Below, one piece after another: positions 18,641-26,659 of a stretch of DNA of 64,000 bases (position 1 is its first letter; every line of letters begins with the position of its first letter). The DNA is from Dubosiella muris (lineage in GTDB: Bacteria; Bacillota_I; Bacilli_A; Erysipelotrichales; Erysipelotrichaceae). The notes beneath the pieces were generated by a model. That model saw nothing but the letters and a program-made list of their open reading frames with translations. It had not been told where the DNA came from and did no database searches. The stretch lies in contig NZ_SRYG01000016.1 of the NCBI RefSeq assembly GCF_004793885.1, positions 1 through 64,000 of the forward strand. The letters run 5' to 3'. A program made the translations under genes and the position numbers.

Positions 18641-18724
18641 TTATCAAGAGATGAGGTAGAGAGTTAGCTCGGCGACCTCACACCAACCTGATGCAAATTA
18701 AGGTGGTCCTGCTAACACCGATAA
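18641..18724 (+). promoter_or_regulatory. S-box-like SAM riboswitch, compact form
   Basis: P1 is TTATC (18641-18645) with GATAA (18720-18724), entered by the S-box-typical CAAGAGATG. P2 is TGAGGT (18652-18657) with ACCTCA (18675-18680). P3 is ACC-ACCT (18682-18689) with AGGTGGT (18701-18707) and one bulged A. The P2 loop carries GTTAGC (18663-18668), complementary to GCTAAC (18711-18716) just before P1 closes, giving a 6-bp pseudoknot. At 84 nt it lacks P4 and the P2b extension of the classical SAM-I aptamer. Its position before a terminator and metK supports a SAM-responsive attenuator. Confidence 0.75.
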
Positions 18725-18740
18725 GAAGTACCGTTCTTTG

Positions 18741-18767
18741 ACGCATGCTTCCGGGCATGCGTTTTTT
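18741..18767 (+). terminator. Riboswitch expression-platform terminator before metK
   Basis: ACGCATGC (18741-18748) pairs perfectly with GCATGCGT (18755-18762) and runs into six T. It lies between the aptamer and the metK RBS (AGGAGG at 18770-18775), so termination would block metK expression. Confidence 0.88.
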
Positions 18768-18779
18768 ACAGGAGGAAAC

Positions 18780-19874
18780 ATGAAAAACTATATTTTTACA
18801 AGTGAAAGTGTAACGGAAGGCCATCCAGACAAGATTTGCGATCAAATCGCGGATGCCATTCTTGACGAAGCCCTCGCCCAGGATCCCGATTCCAACATGG
18901 CGGTGGAGGCGACAATCAAAGATGATTTCGTGCTCGTGTATGGCGAGGCCAACACAAAAGCGAAAATTGATTATGAAAAAATCGCGCTGGATACAATCAA
19001 AAAAATCGGGTACGACGAGGATTACTACGTGACCGTCGTTGTGAACGAGCAGTCTCCGGAAATTCACAACGCCGTCAACAAGGAGGAAATTTGCGCGGGC
19101 GACCAAGGTATCATGTTTGGCTACGCTTGCGACGAGACACCAGAATTCATGCCGATGCCAATTTACTACGCGCATCAGCTGGCGATGCAGCTGGCCAAGG
19201 TTCGTCGAAACAATCCGCTTTTGAAACCGGACGGAAAGACCCAGGTCTCGGTGGAATACGTGGACGACGAGCCAAAGCGAATCGACACGATCGTGGTTTC
19301 GACGCAGCACGACGCGTCGCTAAGTCAGGAAGAAATCAAAAAGCTTGTGATGGAAGAGGTCATCGCGCCCGTCGTCGACGCGAAATGGCTGGATGAAAAC
19401 ACCAAATATTTTATCAATCCTTCGGGAAGCTTCGTGGTAGGCGGAAGCTTTGGCGATTCCGGAACGACGGGACGAAAAATCGTTTGCGACACGTATGGCG
19501 GACGCGGACGGATTGGCGGTGGCTGCTTCTCGTCAAAAGATCCAACCAAGGTGGATCGTTCGGCAGCGTACTATTGCCGGTACGTCGCGAAAAGTATTGT
19601 CGCTTCCGGCTTGGCGAAACGGGCGGAAGTGCAAGTGTCGTACGCGATTGGAAAAAACGAGCCAATCAGTATTTGCGTCGACACGTTTGGAACCGGTAAA
19701 CTAAGCGATGAAAAGCTGCTGGAGGTCGTGGAGAAAAACTTTAATTTCAACGTCGACAACATTTTAAAGGAGCTGGACTTGCGCAAGCCGATTTACAAAA
19801 AGACAAGCTGCTATGGACATTTCGGGGATCCGCAATTTACCTGGGAGCAAACCAAGGCGCTGAAGACCGAATAA
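18780..19874 (+). CDS. metK: S-adenosylmethionine synthetase
   Basis: Makes SAM from methionine and ATP. The 364-aa protein begins YIFTSESVTEGHPDKICDQI and has the methionine/ATP loop CAGDQGIMFGYA and the phosphate loop GGGCFSSKDPTKVDRSAAY. Two positions differ from the most common forms: CAGDQG for GAGDQG, and CFSSKD for AFSGKD. It is about 25-30 residues shorter than typical enzymes. The ATG at 18780 follows AGGAGG; the upstream in-frame extension lies in the terminator and is not used. Regulated by the leader immediately upstream. Confidence 0.96.
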   Translation: MKNYIFTSESVTEGHPDKICDQIADAILDEALAQDPDSNMAVEATIKDDFVLVYGEANTKAKIDYEKIALDTIKKIGYDEDYYVTVVVNEQSPEIHNAVNKEEICAGDQGIMFGYACDETPEFMPMPIYYAHQLAMQLAKVRRNNPLLKPDGKTQVSVEYVDDEPKRIDTIVVSTQHDASLSQEEIKKLVMEEVIAPVVDAKWLDENTKYFINPSGSFVVGGSFGDSGTTGRKIVCDTYGGRGRIGGGCFSSKDPTKVDRSAAYYCRYVAKSIVASGLAKRAEVQVSYAIGKNEPISICVDTFGTGKLSDEKLLEVVEKNFNFNVDNILKELDLRKPIYKKTSCYGHFGDPQFTWEQTKALKTE

Positions 19875-19935
19875 CAACGGAAATCGAGAGAACCTTTTTC
19901 GCTTTTTTGGCGGGAAATCAATAAAAAAAGATTTT

Positions 19936-19984
19936 AAATCGGGAAACAAAAAACAAAATTTTGGTTTTATCCCGATTTTTTTTT
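19936..19984 (+). terminator. Terminator of metK
   Basis: AAATCGGGA (19936-19944) pairs with TCCCGATTT (19970-19978) across a 25-nt AT-rich loop, then a long T run. Confidence 0.7.
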
Positions 19985-20027
19985 GTTTTAGTCAGGCAAT
20001 TTAAAAGCAATTTGCACGTTGAAAATT

Positions 20028-20033
20028 TATAAT
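20028..20033 (+). promoter_or_regulatory. -10 box of the oleate hydratase gene
   Basis: A perfect TATAAT lies 49 bases before the start codon. TTGCAC upstream is too close (10 bp) to act as -35. Confidence 0.5.
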
Positions 20034-20082
20034 AAAGATATTGAAAGCCAAAGGGGATTTGCGTCTCAAGGAGGATTTATTC

Positions 20083-21912
20083 ATGTATTATTCAAGTGGA
20101 AATTATGAAGCGTTTGCCCATCCGCTCAAACCGGAAGGCATTGAAAACAAGTCGGCGTACATCATTGGATCCGGACTGGCCGCGCTTTCGGCTGCCTGCT
20201 TCCTTGTGCGGGACGCCCAAATGGACGGAAAGAGAATCCACATTCTTGAAAAAGACGCGCTGCCTGGCGGGGCCTGCGACGGATACCAGTATCCGGGTCT
20301 GGGCTATACGATGCGTGGCGGCCGCGAAATGGACAATCACTTTGAAGTCATGTGGGATTTGTTCCGCGACATCCCATCCATCGAAGACCCGAACATGTCC
20401 GTTTTGGATTACTATTATTATTTAAACAAGCGCGATCCAAACTACTCGTTGTGCCGGGCGACAGTCAATCGTGGACAAGACGCGCACACGGACAAGAAAT
20501 TTGGATTGTCCGACAAAGCCCAAATGCAAATCATGAAGCTGTTTTTCACCCCGGAAGAAGAATTGGAAAACAAGAAAATCACCGAGTTTTTTGACGACGA
20601 AGTGCTGGACTCCAATTTCTGGATGTACTGGCGGACGATGTTCGCTTTTGAAAACTGGCACAGTGCGCTGGAAATGAAACGCTACATTCAACGCTATATC
20701 CATCATATCGACGGTCTGCCGGATTTCTCCGCGCTCCGGTTCACAAAATACAACCAGTACGAGTCGATGATCCTGCCAATGATCAACTATTTGAAAGCGC
20801 ACGATGTCGATTTCCAGTACAATGTAAAAGTCGATGACGTCATGTTTGAAATCGAGCCGGATCACAAAGTCGTGACTGGTTTGCTTGTGACAGAAGCGGA
20901 CGGGCAACAAAAACAAATCGACTTGACAGAAAACGATTTGGTGTTCATCACCAACGGAAGCTGCGTGGAAAACTCTTCGTTTGGCTCGCAAAACGAACCA
21001 GCCAAATTCAACACCGAGTTAAAACAAGGCGGCGTATGGGATATGTGGAAAAACATCGCCGCGCAAGACAAGTCGTTTGGCCATCCGCATAAGTTCTGCT
21101 CGACGCCGGAACTCACCAACTGGGAGTCCGCGACCGTGACGACGCTGGACGACAAGATTCCGCCATATATTGAAAAAATCACGAAGCGCGATCCGTTCTC
21201 GGGTCGTGTCGTCACAGGCGGAATCGTGACCGTGATGGATTCAAACTGGCTGTTGTCCTGGACCTTCAACCGGCAGCCTCAATTTAGAGATCAGCCAAAA
21301 GACCAGCTTGTCGGCTGGATTTACGGTTTGTTTACGGACAAGCCAGGAAACTATGTAAAAAAAGCGATGCGCGACTGCACCGGAAAAGAAATTTGCATGG
21401 AGTGGCTGTACCACCTGGGCGTGCCGGAAGATCAAATTGAAGAGCTGGCAGAAAAGAGCGCCAACACCGTGCCTTGCATGATGCCGTACATTACCGCGTT
21501 CTTCATGCCAAGACAAAAAGACGATCGTCCAAATGTCGTGCCGGAAGGAGCGAAAAACTTCGCGTTCATCGGTCAATTCGCCGAAACGCCGCGCGATACG
21601 ATTTTCACAACCGAATACTCGATGCGCACCGGCATGGAAGCCGTGTACACCCTTTGCGATGTCGACCGCGGCGTACCGGAAGTATGGGGAAGCGCGTTCG
21701 ACGTGCGTGACTTGCTTTACGCGACAACGAAGCTGCGCGACGGCAAGCCAGTCACCGACATGAAGCTGAATCCAATCGAAAAAGCCGCGTTGCAGGCGGG
21801 TATCAAAAAGCTCAAAGGCACCGACATGTACGACTTGCTCGTGCAGTTTGGCAACATTCCGGATGAGGAATTGAAAGAAGAGCTTCCAGACGCCAAAGCG
21901 CAAATTATGTAA
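20083..21912 (+). CDS. ohyA: Oleate hydratase (MCRA family)
   Basis: FAD-dependent enzyme adding water to the cis-9 double bond of oleic and linoleic acids to give 10-hydroxy fatty acids; common in gut Bacillota as a detoxification of unsaturated fatty acids. The 609 aa are full length. Visible are the Rossmann motif AYIIGSGLAALSAACFLVRDA near 24, GGACDGYQYPGLGYTMRGGREM near 65, and the C-terminal FIGQFAETPRDTIFTTEYSMRTG. The ATG at 20083 follows AAGGAGGAT. Own promoter and terminator. Confidence 0.95.
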   Translation: MYYSSGNYEAFAHPLKPEGIENKSAYIIGSGLAALSAACFLVRDAQMDGKRIHILEKDALPGGACDGYQYPGLGYTMRGGREMDNHFEVMWDLFRDIPSIEDPNMSVLDYYYYLNKRDPNYSLCRATVNRGQDAHTDKKFGLSDKAQMQIMKLFFTPEEELENKKITEFFDDEVLDSNFWMYWRTMFAFENWHSALEMKRYIQRYIHHIDGLPDFSALRFTKYNQYESMILPMINYLKAHDVDFQYNVKVDDVMFEIEPDHKVVTGLLVTEADGQQKQIDLTENDLVFITNGSCVENSSFGSQNEPAKFNTELKQGGVWDMWKNIAAQDKSFGHPHKFCSTPELTNWESATVTTLDDKIPPYIEKITKRDPFSGRVVTGGIVTVMDSNWLLSWTFNRQPQFRDQPKDQLVGWIYGLFTDKPGNYVKKAMRDCTGKEICMEWLYHLGVPEDQIEELAEKSANTVPCMMPYITAFFMPRQKDDRPNVVPEGAKNFAFIGQFAETPRDTIFTTEYSMRTGMEAVYTLCDVDRGVPEVWGSAFDVRDLLYATTKLRDGKPVTDMKLNPIEKAALQAGIKKLKGTDMYDLLVQFGNIPDEELKEELPDAKAQIM

Positions 21913-21926
21913 GCATAAAACCAATC

Positions 21927-21958
21927 AAAAAGTCTTGTCGTTCGGGCAAGACTTTTTT
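21927..21958. terminator. Bidirectional terminator after ohyA
   Basis: AAAAAGTCTTG (21927-21937) pairs with CAAGACTTTTT (21947-21957). It serves ohyA and the convergent ECF gene. Confidence 0.85.
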
Positions 21959-21975
21959 GAACCGCATTTTTGCGC

Positions 21976-22488
21976 TTATTCCGCTTTCAAGTGCCGCGTT
22001 CTTCCCAAAGCTTTTTGGATGATTGGATAAGCCGCCCAGGCGATGACGATGCCCACCACGCTTTGCAGGATGTTTTCCGGCACGCCCGACAACGCGATGA
22101 GCGCGCTGCCCTTCAAAAACCATTTCGCGAAGAAGTAGCCGACCACCATGACGATGGCGCCCAGGCCATAGTAGCCCAGCTTGTATTTCGGACCAAACCG
22201 GTGGAACAGCTCGGAAATCAAAAACGCCTCGACGCCTTTGATCAGCAACGTCCAAATAAAATAATACGCGTAGCCGCCCGCAACATCCGCCAGAGCGGAA
22301 CCCAGGCCGCCAACCAAAAACGCGCAAAACGGATTCAGCATCCCCGCAAACAACATCAAAAAGCCATCCCCTAAATTAAAATAGCCGTCGAGCGGGTTGG
22401 GGATCTTAATAAACATCGTCGCCACGAACACGAGCGCCATGCCCAGCGCCGTCAAAACGATTTCATTCGTCGTGTGTTTTGTTTTCAT
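21976..22488 (-). CDS. ECF transporter S component (substrate-binding membrane subunit)
   Basis: A 170-aa integral membrane protein with about five to six helices. The pattern EIVLTALGMALVFVATMFIKIP, GYFNLGDGFLMLFAGMLNP and GGLGSALADVAGG is that of ECF S components for vitamins or cofactors. The GxxNLGD and ADxxGGY motifs recall the riboflavin/pantothenate-type subgroup, but the ligand cannot be named. No EcfA/EcfT genes are nearby, so it would use a shared energising module. GAGGT is the RBS, and an inverted repeat lies just upstream. Confidence 0.82.
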   Translation of the reverse strand: MKTKHTTNEIVLTALGMALVFVATMFIKIPNPLDGYFNLGDGFLMLFAGMLNPFCAFLVGGLGSALADVAGGYAYYFIWTLLIKGVEAFLISELFHRFGPKYKLGYYGLGAIVMVVGYFFAKWFLKGSALIALSGVPENILQSVVGIVIAWAAYPIIQKALGRTRHLKAE

Positions 22489-22499
22489 AGCTATACCTC

Positions 22500-22528
22500 A
22501 TTTCTGATGTGCCCATCGTATCAGAAAT
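22500..22528 (-). promoter_or_regulatory. Perfect 9-bp inverted repeat in the ECF S-component leader
   Basis: ATTTCTGAT (22500-22508) and ATCAGAAAT (22520-22528) are perfect inverted arms around 11 bases, ending about 3 nt before the GAGG RBS on the minus strand. It could be a protein operator or an mRNA hairpin controlling translation. Confidence 0.5.
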
Positions 22529-22627
22529 CTGCTGATGAAAAAATATACAATTCTTCAAAATAAATCGTAGACAGAGTGGACAAAACCGCAACAAAAAAGA
22601 GGGACAGAACTTGATGTGAACTATTTT

Positions 22628-22657
22628 GAATAAAAATGAATAAAAAAGAATAAAATT
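22628..22657 (+). repeat. Three phased GAATAAAA repeats upstream of the glycyl-radical operon
   Basis: Three direct copies begin at 22628, 22638 and 22648 (10-bp period), each with an A tract on the same helix face, directly upstream of the promoter. Confidence 0.6.
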
Positions 22658-22688
22658 GGATTGAACATTCCAAAATAGATGCTATAGT
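22656..22688 (+). promoter_or_regulatory. Promoter with overlapping operator for the glycyl-radical operon
   Basis: TTGAAC (22661-22666), 16-bp spacer, TATAGT (22683-22688). An imperfect palindrome, TTGGATTGAACATTCCAA (22656-22673), covers the -35. The DeoR-family regulator of the operon is the natural candidate to bind it. Confidence 0.6.
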
Positions 22689-22718
22689 AAAGGCAGAAAG
22701 AATAAGAGGAAGAATGCG

Positions 22719-24983
22719 ATGGCAAAAATCAATATCGACGGCGTGCAAAACGTGGAAATCTCCAAAAAGATCCCTTGCGAAAAGCCGGTTATGGAACAAC
22801 TCGAAATCATGGAAAGATATACAGACGCCTACAAGGCGAATCAGCACGAGGACAAGGCGAAACGGGAAATCGAATGTCTAAAAACAATTTATCCGACTTT
22901 GTTTCGTACCATCGAAGACGACGACTTGATCGCGGGACGACTCGATTTTCTCCCCATTGGATTCGGGGCCGTCACCAGCGTTGGCGGCGTGGGCCACTAT
23001 TGCGTGTTTCACAAGCTGCGCGCCTTTAAAGAACAACTGCCCGAAAGCGAATGGCACCGTGTGGACGCGCTGTATGATTTCTGGCAGGACCACGACGTCA
23101 AGACGTTGTATTGTCAGGACGTTCTCAACGACACGACGACCGGCCGCTTTATCGACTGCAAATATCCATTCATGGCGACCGCCCGCCTTTCGGGCATGAT
23201 GCTCGACTATCAAAAACTTATGCGGCAAGGCATCGACGGCCTCCAACAGGAAATCGAAAGCCGGCCATCCAACCCGTTCATGGACGCGTGCGCGCAGGCG
23301 CTCGATTTGTTCAAAGACGTCCTTCGCCGTCAAATCGAACTCGTCCACGAAGCTAAACAAGGAAAAAGCGCGAAACGGATCCAGGAACTCGAGCAAATGG
23401 AAGCCGACCTCGACTTTCTGCTCGACCACAAGCCCGCCACCTTCCGACAGGCGCTCCAGCTGTTTTGGCTGTACGCCTTATGCGCCGGCTGCATCAATTA
23501 CGGCCGCCTCGACATCGTGCTCGGCCCGTATTTGAAACAGGACATCGACCGGGGAACACTCACGGAAGACGAAGCGTACCGGTTGCTCAAATCGCTTTGG
23601 AAAATGATTGAGAACCGACGGACGACCGTCAATGGCCGCATCATTGTCGGCGGCCAGGGAAGAAAAGACAAGGAAGAGTGCGATCTGTTCACGAAGATCT
23701 GCTTGCGGGTATGCAAGGACACCCGGTACGTCGAGCCGCAATTCACCCTTCGCTTCGATCAAAACACCGATCCCGAAATCATGGACATGGCCTACGAGTG
23801 CATCGCTTCCGGCGCCACGTATCCCACGCTGTACAACGACGATGTCAACGTGCCCGCCGTCCAGTACGCGATGCGCGTGCCCAAAGAGCTTGCCGAGCAA
23901 TACATTCCGTTTGGCTGCGGCGAGTTCGTCATCCAGGGCAAAAGCGTCGGCACGCCCAACACGCTGCTCAATTTAGTCAAGCTGCTTCAAATCGCGCTCA
24001 ACGAAGGCGTCGACCCGATGGATGGCGTGTACAAGGCGGGCCCATTATCCCTCAAGCCGCTTTCGGAACTGACGACGTTCGACGCGCTGTACGATCAATA
24101 CAAAGCCGTTCTCGACTACTATTTTGATTTAAGCGTCGAAGCCCAAAAACATAGTTATGAAACGATGAGCGAGGAAGTGTCGTTTTTATTCAATTCGATT
24201 TTGATGGATGATTGCCTTGGACGCCAAAAAGCGCTGCTTGATGGCGGTGTCGAAATTTTAGGCGGCACCAACGAAACGTATGGCAACATCAACGCCAGCG
24301 ACGCGTTATCCACGATCAAAACGCTCGTATACGACGAAAAGAAGTACACTCTGGAACAACTCAACAAAGCCGCGCTCGCCAATTTTGCCGGCTATGAAAA
24401 GCTCCAGAAGGAAATTTTGACGCTGCCCAAATACGGCAACGACGAAACCGAATGCGACGAGCTCGCCAACGATTTGTACGAGTACGTCGCCAAAGGCATC
24501 CGGCAAAAAGGAATCGAGGCGGGCCTTGGCTATTACTTGATCGTCATCTCCAACAACCAGACGAACACGGACTGGGGCCATGAAACCGACGCCTCGCTGG
24601 ACGGCCGCAAAAAAGGCGTGTACATGAATCCCGCCAACAATCCGCAAGGAGGCAATGCCAAAAACGGGCCGACCGCCGTGCTCAAATCGCTCGCCCGCTT
24701 CGACGCCAAATACCATGGCGGCAGCGTGCAAAACATCAAGTTCACGCCGCGCATGATGCACGAGGACAAAGAAAAAGTCAAAGCCCTCTTTCAAACGTAC
24801 TTTAAAAACGGCGGGTGCCAGCTCATGGTCACCGTCGTGGATCGCGGCGTTTTGGAAGACGCGCAAATCCACCCGGAAAACTATCCCGATTTGATTGTCC
24901 GCGTCGCCGGATACAGCGCCGTGTTCGTCAATTTGACCAAAGACGTGCAGGAAGAACTGCTCAGCCGGACGCTTTATGATTAG
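22719..24983 (+). CDS. Glycyl radical enzyme of unassigned substrate (PflD-like)
   Basis: A 754-aa anaerobic radical enzyme. The glycyl radical site is RVAGYSAVF, with Gly731 near the C-terminus. The catalytic thiyl cysteine is Cys400 in YIPFGCGEFVIQG. Eliminase-type members usually read GCVE here, and pyruvate formate-lyase has CC, so this is not PFL. The barrel and N-terminal helical regions are full length. It overlaps the activase gene by 8 bp. A DeoR regulator and a NanE-type epimerase follow, which suggests a phosphorylated sugar or amino-sugar derived substrate; that is inference. The enzyme would be inactivated by oxygen. Confidence 0.88.
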   Translation: MAKINIDGVQNVEISKKIPCEKPVMEQLEIMERYTDAYKANQHEDKAKREIECLKTIYPTLFRTIEDDDLIAGRLDFLPIGFGAVTSVGGVGHYCVFHKLRAFKEQLPESEWHRVDALYDFWQDHDVKTLYCQDVLNDTTTGRFIDCKYPFMATARLSGMMLDYQKLMRQGIDGLQQEIESRPSNPFMDACAQALDLFKDVLRRQIELVHEAKQGKSAKRIQELEQMEADLDFLLDHKPATFRQALQLFWLYALCAGCINYGRLDIVLGPYLKQDIDRGTLTEDEAYRLLKSLWKMIENRRTTVNGRIIVGGQGRKDKEECDLFTKICLRVCKDTRYVEPQFTLRFDQNTDPEIMDMAYECIASGATYPTLYNDDVNVPAVQYAMRVPKELAEQYIPFGCGEFVIQGKSVGTPNTLLNLVKLLQIALNEGVDPMDGVYKAGPLSLKPLSELTTFDALYDQYKAVLDYYFDLSVEAQKHSYETMSEEVSFLFNSILMDDCLGRQKALLDGGVEILGGTNETYGNINASDALSTIKTLVYDEKKYTLEQLNKAALANFAGYEKLQKEILTLPKYGNDETECDELANDLYEYVAKGIRQKGIEAGLGYYLIVISNNQTNTDWGHETDASLDGRKKGVYMNPANNPQGGNAKNGPTAVLKSLARFDAKYHGGSVQNIKFTPRMMHEDKEKVKALFQTYFKNGGCQLMVTVVDRGVLEDAQIHPENYPDLIVRVAGYSAVFVNLTKDVQEELLSRTLYD

Positions 24984-25875
24984 AGTAACCAATATCGAGC
25001 GATTCGCCACCCACGACGGTCCCGGCATCCGTACGACGATCTTTTTCAAAGGCTGTCACATGCACTGTCCGTGGTGCGCCAATCCCGAAACGTGGAGCCA
25101 AAAAGTCGAGCTGCTTCACGATGAAAAAAAGTGCGTCCACTGTCAAATGTGCCGGACGGTGTGCCCGGCTTCGGCCATCGCGTTTCCTGAAGGAAAATGG
25201 CAGATTGACCGGTCGCGCTGCAAAGGCTGCCAGGCATGCGCCCAAGAGTGCCTGAACGACGCGATCACGTTTTCGGGCACGGACTACACCGAAGACGAGC
25301 TCGTGGACATCGCGATGAAAGATTGGGATTTTTACGAGGAAAGCGGCGGCGGGGTGACGCTGTCGGGCGGGGAAGTGTTTATGCAGCCCGAAGGATTGAA
25401 AACCTTGCTCAAAAAGCTCAAAGCCCAAAGCTTGCATGTGGCGCTGGAAACGACCGGTAGCTACGCGCCGGCCATGCTGCGTGAAGTCGTGGATGACGTC
25501 GACTTGTTTTTGATGGACCTCAAGCATCTCGACGCGGGAAAGCTGAACGCCATCACGGGTGGCAACGGCGAGCTGGTCGTCGCCAATTTCCGGTACTTGG
25601 CGAAAAATCATCCCGAAAAAATCGTGATTCGCATGCCGGTCATTCCCGGATTCAACGACGAGTCCGAAACGATTGAGGCTGTTCTCGATTTTGCGGCCAG
25701 CAACCGCATTCAGGAAGTCGACTTGCTGCCGTTCCATCCACTGGGCGCTTCCAAATGGAAAAATCTTGGACGGCCATACGCGTATGAAAAGGAGAAAATG
25801 ATGGAAAAACAAAAATTGGAACCGTATATCGAAACCGGCGCGAAAAAAGGCGTGAAAGTGCGGGTGGGCGGCTGA
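24976..25875 (+). CDS. Glycyl-radical enzyme activating protein (radical SAM)
   Basis: Installs the glycyl radical on the preceding enzyme. The 299-aa protein has the radical-SAM cluster motif CHMHCPWC near residue 27, then an inserted two-cluster ferredoxin domain (CVHCQMCRTVCPAS and CKGCQACAQECLND, about 48-95), then SGGGVTLSGGEVFMQP, typical of activases of the eliminase type rather than PflA. The 8-bp overlap with the enzyme gene supports pairing. Confidence 0.93.
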   Translation: MIRVTNIERFATHDGPGIRTTIFFKGCHMHCPWCANPETWSQKVELLHDEKKCVHCQMCRTVCPASAIAFPEGKWQIDRSRCKGCQACAQECLNDAITFSGTDYTEDELVDIAMKDWDFYEESGGGVTLSGGEVFMQPEGLKTLLKKLKAQSLHVALETTGSYAPAMLREVVDDVDLFLMDLKHLDAGKLNAITGGNGELVVANFRYLAKNHPEKIVIRMPVIPGFNDESETIEAVLDFAASNRIQEVDLLPFHPLGASKWKNLGRPYAYEKEKMMEKQKLEPYIETGAKKGVKVRVGG

Positions 25876-26633
25876 TGCTAAGCGCCCAGCGATTGATGCT
25901 CATTCGGGAAATGATCGAGCGCGACGCGTTCGTTTCCGTCAAGGAAATCATGGAGCGCTTCGACGTATCCAGATCGAGCGCGATGCGCGACTTGATCGAG
26001 CTTGAAAACCAGGGCGTCGTCATTCGGGAACGGGGCGGCGCCGTGCTTAAGGAGCGGGCCGCCACCGTGTCGAGCGCCAACGAAGTCGCCATTCGCGCCA
26101 AGGAAAACGTGAACGAGGCGCAAAAGCGGCTTTTGTGCGCCAGAGCGGCGCGAACGATTCACGAAGGCGACTGCATATATGTCGACGGGGGCACGACGAC
26201 GTTGTTTTTGGCGGAATGGATCGCGACCATGCGTGTCACCGTCATTACGCCGAATACGTATTTTTTGCAAAAGCTGCCCGCCACGTTTCCGGGAACGATT
26301 TATTTGCTGGGGGGCGAATTCGGTTTGAACCGGGACATGTCGTATGGTCCGCTGACGATTGAGATGCTCAAACAATTCAATTTTGACTTGGCGTTTTTGA
26401 CGACCAACGGCATCGACCTGGAACGGGGCGAGGCGAGCGTGTTCGATTTTGAAGTCGGCCAGGTGAAAAAGGAAGTGCTCAAGCGCTGCCGGCACAGCCG
26501 CTTGCTTGTCGACGCGTCCAAGATCGGCAAGCGGGCGCTTTGTTCCTGGGCCAGACTGGACGCGTTTCAGGATATTTACATGGACGCGTGCCCGGAAGAC
26601 GAGCGGCTGGAAAACATTGTGATTTGCGATTGA
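25875..26633 (+). CDS. DeoR-family transcriptional regulator
   Basis: A 252-aa repressor-type protein. The N-terminal DeoR helix-turn-helix (about 5-58: REMIERDAFVSVKEIMERFDVSRSSAMRDLIELE) is followed by the sugar-phosphate-isomerase-like effector domain with DGGTTTLFLAEWI and the C-terminal VDASKIGKRAL. DeoR proteins sense phosphorylated sugars. The ATG overlaps the activase stop by one base. Probably controls this operon through the palindrome at 22656. Confidence 0.9.
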   Translation: MLSAQRLMLIREMIERDAFVSVKEIMERFDVSRSSAMRDLIELENQGVVIRERGGAVLKERAATVSSANEVAIRAKENVNEAQKRLLCARAARTIHEGDCIYVDGGTTTLFLAEWIATMRVTVITPNTYFLQKLPATFPGTIYLLGGEFGLNRDMSYGPLTIEMLKQFNFDLAFLTTNGIDLERGEASVFDFEVGQVKKEVLKRCRHSRLLVDASKIGKRALCSWARLDAFQDIYMDACPEDERLENIVICD

Positions 26634-26659
26634 AGCAGCGGAACAGGAGGAAAGAGAGT

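Noticed and set aside
18690-18735. T-box reading of the metK leader (AAGGTGGTCCTGC)
   Set aside because: It differs from the T-box core at key positions, and the S-box entry CAAGAGATG plus P1/P2/P3 explain the region better.
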